Origin: Armatimonadota bacterium | GTDB taxonomy: Bacteria > Armatimonadota > Fervidibacteria > Fervidibacterales > Fervidibacteraceae | Direction: 5' to 3' | DNA length: 5,070 bases | Assembly (NCBI GenBank): GCA_026419315.1 | Contig: JANZZQ010000095.1 | Span: 1-5,070 of the forward strand | Made by a program: the position numbers and the translations under genes | In this document: positions 1-5,070 of the stretch, in pieces | Layout of the letters: each line of letters opens with the position of its first letter | Position numbering within the stretch: the first letter of the stretch is position 1 | The notes under the pieces: model-generated | Databases searched by the model: none | What the model was told of the DNA's origin: nothing | The model's input: only the letters and a program-made list of their open reading frames with translations

Positions 1-1
1 C

Positions 2-292
2 CTTTCCGAGGATGTGGTTGTTCTCAACATTAGCGTTGACTTGCCATTCGCTCAAAAGCGTTGGTGCGGAATAAACAACATTGACCGCATTAAAGTGGTT
101 AGCGACTATCAAGAGCGTGACTTCGGAATCAAATACGGCGTGCTTATCAAGGAACTGAAACTTTTGGCTCGCTCAGTTTGGATTGTGGACAAGGACGGGA
201 TAATTCGCTACAAGGAAATTGTGCCCGAAGTGACAAATGAACCGGATTACGACGCAGCAATGGCTGCGCTGAAGGAAATCGTTGAGGCTTGA
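2..292 (+). CDS. tpx: Thiol peroxidase (Tpx), C-terminal part, cut by the window start
   Basis: Tpx is a cytoplasmic atypical 2-Cys peroxiredoxin that reduces hydrogen peroxide and alkyl hydroperoxides using thioredoxin. The reading frame is open from the first complete codon (base 2) to TGA at 290-292. The GTG at 14 lies inside the conserved core and is not a start. Visible family blocks are DLPFAQKRWCG, which holds the resolving cysteine (Cys95 in E. coli numbering), then SDYQERDFGIKYGVLIKE, LLARSVWIVDKDG, and the C-terminal VPEVTNEPDYDAAMAAL. These match Tpx closely and without gaps in the key blocks. About 96 codons are present, against a usual length near 165-170, so the N-terminal half with the peroxidatic cysteine lies upstream of the window and could not be checked. 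A GC-rich hairpin begins 12 bases after the stop. The family call is firm; activity cannot be judged without the missing half. Confidence 0.95.
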   Translation, partial: LSEDVVVLNISVDLPFAQKRWCGINNIDRIKVVSDYQERDFGIKYGVLIKELKLLARSVWIVDKDGIIRYKEIVPEVTNEPDYDAAMAALKEIVEA

Positions 293-304
293 AAAAGCGA
301 CTAT

Positions 305-336
305 GGGTGGGGGCTATGCCCCCGCCCTCTTTGCTT
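305..336 (+). terminator. Terminator-like GC-rich hairpin after tpx
   Basis: Bases 305-314 (GGGTGGGGGC) pair with 318-327 (GCCCCCGCCC) around a 3-base loop. The result is a 10-pair stem with a single G-U wobble (308 with 324). The following bases, TCTTTGCTTC, are pyrimidine-rich but not a clean T-run, so this is a moderate intrinsic terminator or a transcript-stabilising 3' hairpin. It starts 12 bases after the tpx stop. A weaker hairpin (329-333 with 340-344) follows at once. Confidence 0.6.
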
Positions 337-364
337 CAACAAAGCCACAAAAGGCTCCCGCCGC

Positions 365-370
365 AGGAAG
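365..370 (+). promoter_or_regulatory. Ribosome binding site of the dehydrogenase
   Basis: AGGAAG lies 8 bases before the ATG at 379, which is ideal spacing. This site decides the start. An in-frame TTG at 289 overlaps the tpx stop and would put the strong hairpin at 305-327 inside the coding region. It would also add about 30 residues (rich in Pro, Gln and Lys) that lie ahead of the usual family N-terminus. Confidence 0.7.
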
Positions 371-378
371 TGGTTGCA

Positions 379-1320
379 ATGAAACCGGTGGTGGTTCTTT
401 GCGGAACTTTTCCCGGACTTGCCGAGGAGAGACTTGCTGAAGAAACAGAGTTGAGGCGGGTCAACATTGATAAGCGAGAACTAAGCGAAGCCATTTCTGA
501 CGCCAACGGTCTGATTTTGCGAAACATGCCCTATATTGACGACGAACTTTTAAGCCGAGCCCCAAAACTCAAAGTCATCGGCAGGTTCGGTGTCGGGGTT
601 GACAATGTTGATTTGGAAGCAGCGAAGAGGCGAGGTGTTAGGGTCGTTTACACCCCCGGCGTCAACGCTGACGCGGTCGCTGAGCACACATTTGCGCTCC
701 TGTTGGCGTTGGCGAAACGGCTGCGTTTCTGGCACGATGCACTGCTTGGCGGGGAATATCGGTTGCGTTGGACGGAGCAAAGTTTTGAGGTGCAAGGTAA
801 AGTGCTTGGGATTATCGGGTTCGGTTACGTCGGAAGAGCCGTTGCTCAAAGGGCAAAAGCCTTCAAAATGCATTTGCTCGTCTATGACCCGTTCGTCCCA
901 CCGGAAACGATAACTTCCTTTGAAGCCGAAAGCGTTCCTTTGGATGAACTTTTGCGCCGAAGCGATTTCGTCACCCTTCATGTCCCCTTGACAGAACAAA
1001 CGAGGGGTTTAATCAACCGGGAGAGATTGGCGTTGGTGAAGCGAGGTTCATTTTTGGTCAACACATCTCGCGGTGAGGTTTGCGATTTGGATGCCCTTTA
1101 CGAAGCCCTCCAATCAGGTCAGTTAGCGGGCGTAGCTTTGGATGTCTTTCCGAATGAGCCACCAGATATCAGTCATCCCATTTTCAGCCACCCGAATTTT
1201 GTCGGAACCCCCCATGTCGCCTCCCACACACCCGAGACCCTCAAACGGATGGCTTTGGTTGTCGTTGAACAAGTTTTAAAGGTCTTGAGGGGCGAAGAAC
1301 CAGATTTCGCAGTGGTGTGA
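379..1320 (+). CDS. D-isomer-specific 2-hydroxyacid dehydrogenase (phosphoglycerate dehydrogenase-like)
   Basis: A predicted cytoplasmic NAD-dependent oxidoreductase that interconverts a 2-hydroxyacid and a 2-oxoacid. From ATG 379 the protein has 313 residues, normal for the short, ACT-domain-free members. The split substrate-binding domain covers residues 1 to about 100 and the C-terminal tail. The Rossmann domain covers about 101-283. Motifs are GRFGVGVDNVD (68-78), the dinucleotide loop GFGYVG (147-152), Asp170 after the second strand (typical of NAD rather than NADP use), VNTSRGEV with catalytic Arg231, GVALDVFPNEPP with Glu260, and TPHVASHT with His279. The Arg-Glu-His catalytic set is therefore complete. 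The N-terminal core resembles SerA-type phosphoglycerate dehydrogenases, but TPHVASHT differs from the usual SerA TPHIGAST. Glyoxylate/hydroxypyruvate reductase or another 2-hydroxyacid substrate is therefore equally possible, and no symbol is given. It sits 86 bases after tpx, behind a terminator-like hairpin, and its stop is 12 bases from the convergent foldase gene. Confidence 0.93.
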   Translation: MKPVVVLCGTFPGLAEERLAEETELRRVNIDKRELSEAISDANGLILRNMPYIDDELLSRAPKLKVIGRFGVGVDNVDLEAAKRRGVRVVYTPGVNADAVAEHTFALLLALAKRLRFWHDALLGGEYRLRWTEQSFEVQGKVLGIIGFGYVGRAVAQRAKAFKMHLLVYDPFVPPETITSFEAESVPLDELLRRSDFVTLHVPLTEQTRGLINRERLALVKRGSFLVNTSRGEVCDLDALYEALQSGQLAGVALDVFPNEPPDISHPIFSHPNFVGTPHVASHTPETLKRMALVVVEQVLKVLRGEEPDFAVV

Positions 1321-1332
1321 GTTAGCGAACCG

Positions 1333-2964
1333 TCATGGGATAGAAAGGCTGCTTGGACCGCCTTCCTTCTCCGCCAACTTGCGCTGCTTTTCTGCTAAAT
1401 CCTTGCGACCGAGTTGTTCAAAATAGTTGGCGAGCATGAGCCTCTGTCCGGGGGTGGGGCTTGATTCCGCCACCTTCAAAAACGCCTTCAATGCAGCCTC
1501 CTTCTTGCCCTGCAACATCAAAATGCTGCCAAGTTGGATGTGAAGGTCATTGTCGTCAGAATACTCCAAAGCCTTGCGAATTTCCCTCTCCGCCTCTTTG
1601 AGCTTTCCCTGCCTTAAGTAAAGGCTTGACAGCCGATAGTGGAGCAGGTCGGGGAACAAGAAGTGGCGATAACGAGCGTCTGGGTTTTCACTGGCAATTT
1701 TCACCGCTTCCATCAAGAATTTGATGGCTTCTTCGGTCTTCCCTTCCCGCTCGGCGGTAATGGCTTTCAATTCCGGGTCGTAAATTTCAATCCTTGCGCT
1801 TTCCCTCAAGTCCCTGAGCAACTCGGACCACTTTTCTTGTAGCCTTTGCTGCTTGAGTTCGTCCATCAGTTCTTTTTTGCGCTCACCGATTTGTCTGGTT
1901 TTCTCACTTCTGCACTTGGGGCATTTCTTTTCGCCCTTTTCGCCGAGCCAGATGTTGTTGCACTTTTCGCATCGGTATCGGACTTTGTTGTAATCTTGAG
2001 GCAAATTGACCCTCTTGCCCTCTAACTTGACAATGTGGTAGCCGTTGAAGCCTTCAATGGGTTCGGAAATCTCCCCCACTTTCAACCTCGGCAGAACCGA
2101 CAAGGCGTCATCGCCGATCCGCCACCTTGCTGCGTCCAGACTCAGTTCACCCAATTCTCCGCCTCTGTTTTTGGTCACTGGGTCGTCGGATTCCTTTGAC
2201 GCCAACTTTGAGAAATCTTCGCCCTTAAGAAGCCGCTCCCTCAATTCTTTTGCCTTTTGCAATGCCTTCTCTTTTGCTTGCCTTCGCTCTTGCTCGGTAG
2301 GTGATTTGCCCTTTGGAAAGAACCGGTCAGCGCTGATGAAAATGTGACGCAGACGGAATTGAGTGTAGTTGTCTCGCAGTTCCTTTTCCGTCACATTGAC
2401 TTCGTGCATGACGGAGTGGCGAAGTTTCTCCATCAAAATTTCTTGCTCAAGGTTCCCACTTTGCTGCCTAATTTGGCGACGCAGTTCGCTTGCCATCGCG
2501 TCCAAAGAGCCATATTGCTTTCGAACAAAATCGCGAAACTCCTTATCTTGCTCGTATTGCTGGCGAGCACTCACAAGTTGAATTTGCAAAATTTCATCAA
2601 CGCGCTTGTTTACATCTGCTCGGGTAACTCGGATTCCGCGCCTGTAGGCTTCTTGCCTCAACAACTCGGCGTCAACGAGTTCTTGAAAGATTTGCTCTTT
2701 GTAAAACGCCCAATCTTGTGCACTCACTCGGTGCGAACCGAGTTGAGCCAACTGGGCTAACGCCTGCTCATACTGTTGGCGGGAAATCTCTACCCCGTTG
2801 ACACGGGCGATGGCTCGCGGCAGGTTCAACCCCCTAACTTGTCGCTCAACCCAACTGAACCCGCTGAACATCCCTAACACGAAAATGACCGTAATTGTCA
2901 GCCAGATTGTCCAGCGGATAACTTGCCTTTGCAATTTCTTGCGAGTTCGACGCAATGACGGCAT
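1333..2964 (-). CDS. Membrane-anchored parvulin peptidyl-prolyl isomerase (SurA/PrsA/PpiD-like) with zinc-ribbon insert and C-terminal TPRs
   Basis: A predicted extracytoplasmic foldase of 543 residues. A basic N-terminus (RRTRKKLQRQVIR) precedes one membrane segment (about 17-37). By the positive-inside rule, the bulk of the protein then lies outside the cytoplasm. A SurA-N-like chaperone region follows (about 51-195: VNGVEISRQQYEQAL, then ELVDAELLRQEAYRRGI). The parvulin (PpiC/rotamase) domain is about 204-316, from LRHIFISA through GEDFSKLASKESDD and GGELGEL to GEISEPIEGFNGYHIVKLEG. Next comes a four-cysteine knuckle, C332-x2-C335-x12-C348-x2-C351, that looks like a zinc ribbon. The coiled segment 360-395 resembles the closing helix of SurA-type proteins. 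Residues about 397-535 form roughly four TPR-like repeats (REGKTEEAIKFLMEAVKIA; LRQGKLKEAEREIRKALEY; LQGKKEAALKAFLKVAE; LGRKDLAEKQRKLAEKE). The start at 2964 has a GAGGTG site 8 bases upstream. The isomerase family is firm; the roles of the insert and TPRs are inferred. Confidence 0.9.
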   Translation of the reverse strand: MPSLRRTRKKLQRQVIRWTIWLTITVIFVLGMFSGFSWVERQVRGLNLPRAIARVNGVEISRQQYEQALAQLAQLGSHRVSAQDWAFYKEQIFQELVDAELLRQEAYRRGIRVTRADVNKRVDEILQIQLVSARQQYEQDKEFRDFVRKQYGSLDAMASELRRQIRQQSGNLEQEILMEKLRHSVMHEVNVTEKELRDNYTQFRLRHIFISADRFFPKGKSPTEQERRQAKEKALQKAKELRERLLKGEDFSKLASKESDDPVTKNRGGELGELSLDAARWRIGDDALSVLPRLKVGEISEPIEGFNGYHIVKLEGKRVNLPQDYNKVRYRCEKCNNIWLGEKGEKKCPKCRSEKTRQIGERKKELMDELKQQRLQEKWSELLRDLRESARIEIYDPELKAITAEREGKTEEAIKFLMEAVKIASENPDARYRHFLFPDLLHYRLSSLYLRQGKLKEAEREIRKALEYSDDNDLHIQLGSILMLQGKKEAALKAFLKVAESSPTPGQRLMLANYFEQLGRKDLAEKQRKLAEKEGGPSSLSIP

Positions 2965-2972
2965 GGCTCTTT

Positions 2973-2978
2973 CACCTC
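2973..2978 (-). promoter_or_regulatory. Ribosome binding site of the parvulin foldase
   Basis: On the - strand, GAGGTG lies 8 bases before the ATG at 2964. The strong match and spacing fix the start of the foldase so that the basic residues and membrane anchor are at the true N-terminus. Confidence 0.75.
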
Positions 2979-3009
2979 GTTGTGCGTTGTGTGTCGCCTA
3001 TTGGGCATA

Positions 3010-3026
3010 GCCGAGAACTTTTCGGC
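3010..3026 (-). other. Hairpin in the foldase 5' leader
   Basis: On the - strand, GCCGAAA pairs with TCTCGGC around the loop AGT. The stem has 7 pairs, one of them a G-U wobble. It lies 32 bases upstream of the foldase ribosome binding site, so it does not mask the site directly. One arm is part of an 11-base sequence repeated at 3100-3110. It could be leader RNA structure or part of the neighbouring repeat-like element; the sequence does not separate these. Confidence 0.45.
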
Positions 3027-3049
3027 TCACTGAAAGTTTTGCTCCCCAA

Positions 3050-3066
3050 AGAGAAGAAATTTCTCT
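3050..3066. other. Small inverted repeat next to the double-hairpin element
   Basis: AGAGAA (3050-3055) and TTCTCT (3061-3066) form a 6-pair stem with a 5-base loop, directly abutting the element at 3067-3128. On the other side of that element, AAAACTT (3131-3137) pairs with AGGTTTT (3141-3147) across a 3-base loop with one wobble. The gap between the two - strand genes is therefore almost continuously foldable from 3010 to 3147. AT-rich stems of this length can arise by chance, so each alone is weak. Confidence 0.35.
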
Positions 3067-3128
3067 GGAGAGTCGTGCTCCCACACGACTGGAAAAATTT
3101 TTTCGGCTCATCGGGAGATGAGCCCTCC
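3067..3128. repeat. Dyad-symmetric double-hairpin intergenic element (62 bases)
   Basis: On the + strand the order is: border GGAG (3067-3070); stem AGTCGTG (3071-3077) with CACGACT (3084-3090) around loop CTCCCA; GG; a central A5T6 tract (3093-3103); C; stem GGCTCATC (3105-3112) with GATGAGCC (3117-3124) around loop GGGA; and border CTCC (3125-3128). Read on the other strand the layout repeats: GGAG, a 20-base hairpin with central TCCC loop, G, A6T5. The two halves thus share border, loop and centre, but have different, internally perfect stems. On the - strand the second hairpin, extended by T6/A6 pairing (3129-3134 with 3098-3103), is followed by T5, which could also act as a weak terminator for the upstream gene. 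Only one copy is in the window, so 'repeat' rests on its form. Family membership is unknown. Confidence 0.55.
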
Positions 3129-3214
3129 AAAAAACTTTTAAGGTTTTGCGCCTTGCTGGTAGAAATTTTGTCATCAATTTTAGGGTCAGCACAGTTTGAT
3201 GCTGTCGCCTTCGC

Positions 3215-4000
3215 TCAAAGCCCCAACTCGTCCCGGTCAGGTTCAAGCCTGCGCAAAGCCATGAGGGTGTAGCCGATAGTTGCCTTAACCGCTTCAGCCA
3301 ATTCAGCGTTTTGAGAGCGGAAAGCATCAATTGCGTTTTTGACAAATTCAAAGGTTTCACGGGAAATAGTTTGACCTTCGGAACAATCCCGAACATACCT
3401 GACCAAATTCTCGGCGCTGTTTCGCTTCGCCTTCCTCCAACCCAAGCAGCGCCTAACCTCCCTGAGGGCGAATTCAATCATGTCTTCAAGCACCGCTTCG
3501 TTTCGCTTCTCCCGCAAGAGCCAGACAGGTTTCGTTGCGGCTTTGAAACCGATAGCAAAACTTCTCCCCAAAGGCGTCAGCGGCAGCATTTGACCCATAC
3601 TGACGAAAACTTCTTTGTCAAGGCTGTGAGGGTCAAAAGGGTCAAGTTCTTTGGGAGCGACTCGGAAGCTAACCATACCTTGATGCCAAAGTTCAGCCAA
3701 AGCAGCAAATATCATCATCTCCGCTAACTGTTCGGTTAAAACCAGTTTGCCATCGCTAACTTCCGTGTACCTGTGCCTTCGCCATTCGGGCACATCTTTC
3801 CTTGGCATGGTTTCAACGAACTCTTCCGCAAACCTCAAAACCACACACTCTGCGCCCAACTTTTCAGGCGGCGGCAGAGCCGGTTCATCGGGCGCATTTA
3901 GCCATCGGCTAAACTGGCGGAACCCGTAAACTATCAAAGCCGTCATCCCCACTGCAGCGACGATGAGCCAAAAGACGACCAATATGACACCCGGCGGCAT
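3215..4000 (-). CDS. Membrane-anchored protein of unknown function
   Basis: A 261-residue protein I do not recognise. The N-terminus is one hydrophobic segment (about 4-26, GVILVVFWLIVAAVGMTALI). It is followed by basic residues (FRQFSRW), then a short proline-rich linker (PDEPALPPPEK, 38-47). Having almost no charge before the segment and Arg after it suggests a cytoplasmic C-terminal domain. The soluble part looks mixed alpha/beta at first (VVLRFAEEF; KLVLTEQLAEMMIFAALAELWHQGMVSFRV) and mainly helical after about residue 160 (REKRNEAVLEDMIEFALREVRRCLGWRKAKRNSAENLVRYVRDC). Cysteines at 52, 185 and 206 form no metal-binding pattern. There is no catalytic motif I can name. The start has GAGGG 9 bases upstream. 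It lies 250 bases ahead of the foldase and 333 after the glycosidase-like gene on the same strand, too far apart to infer an operon. The anchor, codon structure and ribosome binding site make it a real gene. Confidence 0.8.
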   Translation of the reverse strand: MPPGVILVVFWLIVAAVGMTALIVYGFRQFSRWLNAPDEPALPPPEKLGAECVVLRFAEEFVETMPRKDVPEWRRHRYTEVSDGKLVLTEQLAEMMIFAALAELWHQGMVSFRVAPKELDPFDPHSLDKEVFVSMGQMLPLTPLGRSFAIGFKAATKPVWLLREKRNEAVLEDMIEFALREVRRCLGWRKAKRNSAENLVRYVRDCSEGQTISRETFEFVKNAIDAFRSQNAELAEAVKATIGYTLMALRRLEPDRDELGL

Positions 4001-4009
4001 CTCACTTCA

Positions 4010-4031
4010 CCCTCGTGAAAAACTCTCACGA
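4010..4031 (-). promoter_or_regulatory. Ribosome binding site of the membrane protein, touching a hairpin
   Basis: On the - strand, GAGGG (4014-4010) lies 9 bases before the ATG at 4000. Just upstream, TCGTGA (4031-4026) and TCACGA (4018-4013) form a perfect 6-pair stem with a 7-base loop. The 3' arm takes in the first two bases of the ribosome binding site, so folding could modestly affect translation. The stem is short and the site core (GGG) stays free, so regulation is only a possibility. Confidence 0.45.
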
Positions 4032-4333
4032 AAAATCTTGTCACAACTTTTGCAGCAGTAGCCTCAAAGTCAAACCACACCAACTAAAGCGCCACCCGCT
4101 AACGAATTGATGGAGAAGCGAACTTGCTGGCGAATTTTGAATTTCATCGCGCCGTTAAAACAAACCCAGCAACTTGGCGACCGAGAGCGTGAAATTCGCC
4201 CAAATCGTGACGGGTCTCAGGGTCAACGAGTTCCTGATGAAGTTCCTGGTGAAAGCCTGCCCGCAATTTCTAGGTGGTCAAATTTCCTTTGCCTCTGCGA
4301 GCAATTTGGTGTTCTAAAAATGCGCGACGAAAT
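4032..4333. other. Non-coding gap between the membrane protein and the glycosidase-like gene
   Basis: This stretch lies downstream of the glycosidase-like stop and upstream of the membrane protein. No tRNA, clear terminator or good promoter is visible. On the - strand TTTGACTTT near 4070 could be a -35-like element for the membrane gene, but no convincing -10 follows. A + strand frame is open from 4159 to the TAA at 4315-4317 (52 codons). It has only GTG (4189) or TTG (4174) as possible starts and no ribosome binding site, so it is not called as a gene. It contains a 12-base tandem duplication at 4229-4252. Confidence 0.5.
4229..4252. repeat. Tandem pair of 12-base units
   Basis: AGTTCCTGATGA (4229-4240) is followed directly by AGTTCCTGGTGA (4241-4252), with 11 of 12 bases identical. 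It is a single duplication in non-coding DNA. No function is indicated. Confidence 0.6.
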
Positions 4334-5070
4334 TCACGGCTCTCCCAACAACTTCGTCAACCGCTCAATCGCTTCTGCAACTTTCCTTCGCTCCCCATGC
4401 AACTTTTGCGGGTCACGCTCGTATTCAGTTTGGCTTTTGATGAGCTTGTCAAGCGACTTCAAAGCATCATCAGCCAACTTCAACGCCTCTTGCAACTCCT
4501 TTGACTTGTCCCTTGCCCCGTGTCCCTTGTCCCTAAGCCTTTTCAGCATCCACAAGTAGCAGTGGTCTTCAAGCCCTTCAGCGATCACTGCCAACCGAAC
4601 CGACGGGACAGGCGGTGCGATGACAGGTTCGGCGTTTTCAGGAAGCGGTTGACGAACTGGCGGATAAAGCAACCTTCCGTCGCCGTTACCCCAATATCCG
4701 CCCTCTGGAGTTTCGCTTTGCCCGTCCTCGTAAGGGTTGCGCAAACTCCAACCTTTACCTCGGTAGTAGGTCATGCTCCAATACAAGTCGCCGTCAAGGT
4801 TCCACTTTGCAGCCATCCAAAAACGAATTCGGTGCGTGATTGCTGGATGGTCAATGAAGTGGTTGGGGTAAGGGGCTTTCGGTCCAGTGCAAACATACCA
4901 CCAAACTTCTTCGTCCAAAGCCTGCCGCTCTTTCGCACGCTCTGGGTCAAATAGCGGAGTAACTGGCACCCACAAATCCACAGCATCGTAGAAGAACGGC
5001 AATGGTGCTTTGTCGTGGTTGAAAGTCAACAACCGCCTTATGCCGGGCGCCGCTTCCTTGAGCGCCAACA
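4334..5070 (-). CDS. DUF4091 / GH123-like glycoside hydrolase, C-terminal part, cut by the window end
   Basis: The C-terminal 244 codons of a larger protein. The TTG at 5068 is internal sequence and not a start. The segment matches the DUF4091 family, related to the GH123 beta-N-acetylgalactosaminidase catalytic domain. Blocks are EVWWYVCTGPKAPYPNHFIDHPAITHRIRFW (visible residues 54-84), GDLYWSMTYY (93-102), GNGDGRLLYPP (127-137) and PSVRLAVIAEGLEDHCYLWML (155-175). A charged helical tail ends with YERDPQKLHGERRKVAEAIERL (216-237), which resembles the usual end of the family. The Asp-Glu catalytic pair of GH123 would lie upstream of what is visible, so activity and substrate cannot be judged, nor can a signal peptide. 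Residues 179-188 of the visible part are encoded by a 7-base tandem repeat between the core and the tail. Hydrolysis of amino-sugar or other glycans, probably outside the cytoplasm, is the likely role by family. The stop is TGA at 4336-4334. Confidence 0.85.
   Translation of the reverse strand, partial: LALKEAAPGIRRLLTFNHDKAPLPFFYDAVDLWVPVTPLFDPERAKERQALDEEVWWYVCTGPKAPYPNHFIDHPAITHRIRFWMAAKWNLDGDLYWSMTYYRGKGWSLRNPYEDGQSETPEGGYWGNGDGRLLYPPVRQPLPENAEPVIAPPVPSVRLAVIAEGLEDHCYLWMLKRLRDKGHGARDKSKELQEALKLADDALKSLDKLIKSQTEYERDPQKLHGERRKVAEAIERLTKLLGEP
4506..4533 (-). repeat. Four tandem 7-base units inside the glycosidase-like gene
   Basis: On the - strand the units are GGGACAA, GGGACAC, GGGGCAA and GGGACAA (consensus GGGACAA), 28 bases in all with two single-base differences. 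They encode residues 179-188 of the visible protein (RDKGHGARDK), between the DUF4091 core and the C-terminal helical tail. The first and last units are identical. The unit length is not a multiple of three, so gain or loss of one unit would shift the frame. Confidence 0.7.

Noticed and set aside
550..999. Long open frame on the - strand opposite the dehydrogenase gene
   Set aside because: It lies wholly antisense to a well-conserved dehydrogenase, has no ribosome binding site and shows no recognisable domain.
1345..1364. Possible hairpin AAGGC/GCCTT near the convergent gene ends
   Set aside because: Only 5 pairs with a 10-base loop and no T-run, and it lies inside the foldase coding end.
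2344..2760. Open frame on the + strand opposite the foldase gene
   Set aside because: Antisense to the SurA-N region of the foldase, and explained by the codon use of the opposite strand.
3187..3204. Inverted repeat CAGCA/TGCTG just after the membrane protein stop as a terminator
   Set aside because: Five pairs with an 8-base loop and no adjacent T-run on the - strand, too weak to call.
2998..3477. A 159-codon - strand frame crossing the end of the membrane protein gene and the hairpin gap
   Set aside because: It overlaps the membrane protein in another frame, runs through the structured hairpins, and its composition (many Arg, Ser and Trp) looks like out-of-frame translation.
3311..3727. 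Open frame on the + strand opposite the membrane protein
   Set aside because: No ribosome binding site or domain, and the opposite-strand gene has a clear membrane anchor and start signal.
4060..4100. Promoter for the membrane protein around the TTTGACTTT sequence
   Set aside because: A -35-like match exists, but no acceptable -10 element follows at 16-18 bases.
4107..4559. Open frame on the + strand spanning the gap and the end of the glycosidase-like gene
   Set aside because: Half of it is antisense to a conserved domain tail and the rest has no family signal.
4520..4954. Open frame on the + strand opposite the DUF4091 core
   Set aside because: Fully antisense to conserved motifs of the glycosidase-like protein.

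Overview
The window is bacterial chromosomal DNA of roughly balanced base composition (about half G+C by eye), with dense coding, short gaps and good Shine-Dalgarno sites. It holds five protein genes, two of them cut by the window edges. The proteins are rich in Lys, Arg and Glu. Together, the thiol peroxidase, the DUF4091/GH123-like glycosidase and the parvulin-type foldase would fit a free-living, possibly thermophilic, sugar-degrading bacterium such as a member of the Armatimonadota. That placement is a low-confidence inference, because no marker gene is present.

Left part (1-1320, + strand): the C-terminal half of a thiol peroxidase (Tpx) is followed by a strong GC-rich hairpin and then by a complete NAD-dependent D-2-hydroxyacid dehydrogenase. 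The dehydrogenase has its own ribosome binding site, and its start is best placed at 379. It ends only 12 bases from the convergent end of the next gene.

Middle and right part (1333-5070, - strand): read in transcription order, there is the C-terminal part of a GH123/DUF4091-like protein (to 4334), a 319-333 base gap, a membrane-anchored protein of unknown function (4000-3215), a 250-base gap full of hairpins, and a membrane-anchored parvulin peptidyl-prolyl isomerase (2964-1333). The isomerase carries an inserted four-cysteine zinc-ribbon-like knuckle and a C-terminal TPR array. The gaps are too long for a tight operon, so joint function of these three genes is not shown.

The most unusual signals are non-coding or architectural. 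First, 3067-3128 is a 62-base dyad-symmetric double-hairpin element in which loops and borders are conserved between the two halves while the stem sequences differ. Second, the foldase appears to place a zinc ribbon and TPRs outside the cytoplasm. Third, a run of four 7-base tandem units lies inside the glycosidase-like gene. I found no CRISPR array, transposase, tRNA, rRNA or recognisable defence system, and nothing that amounts to a whole new multi-gene system.
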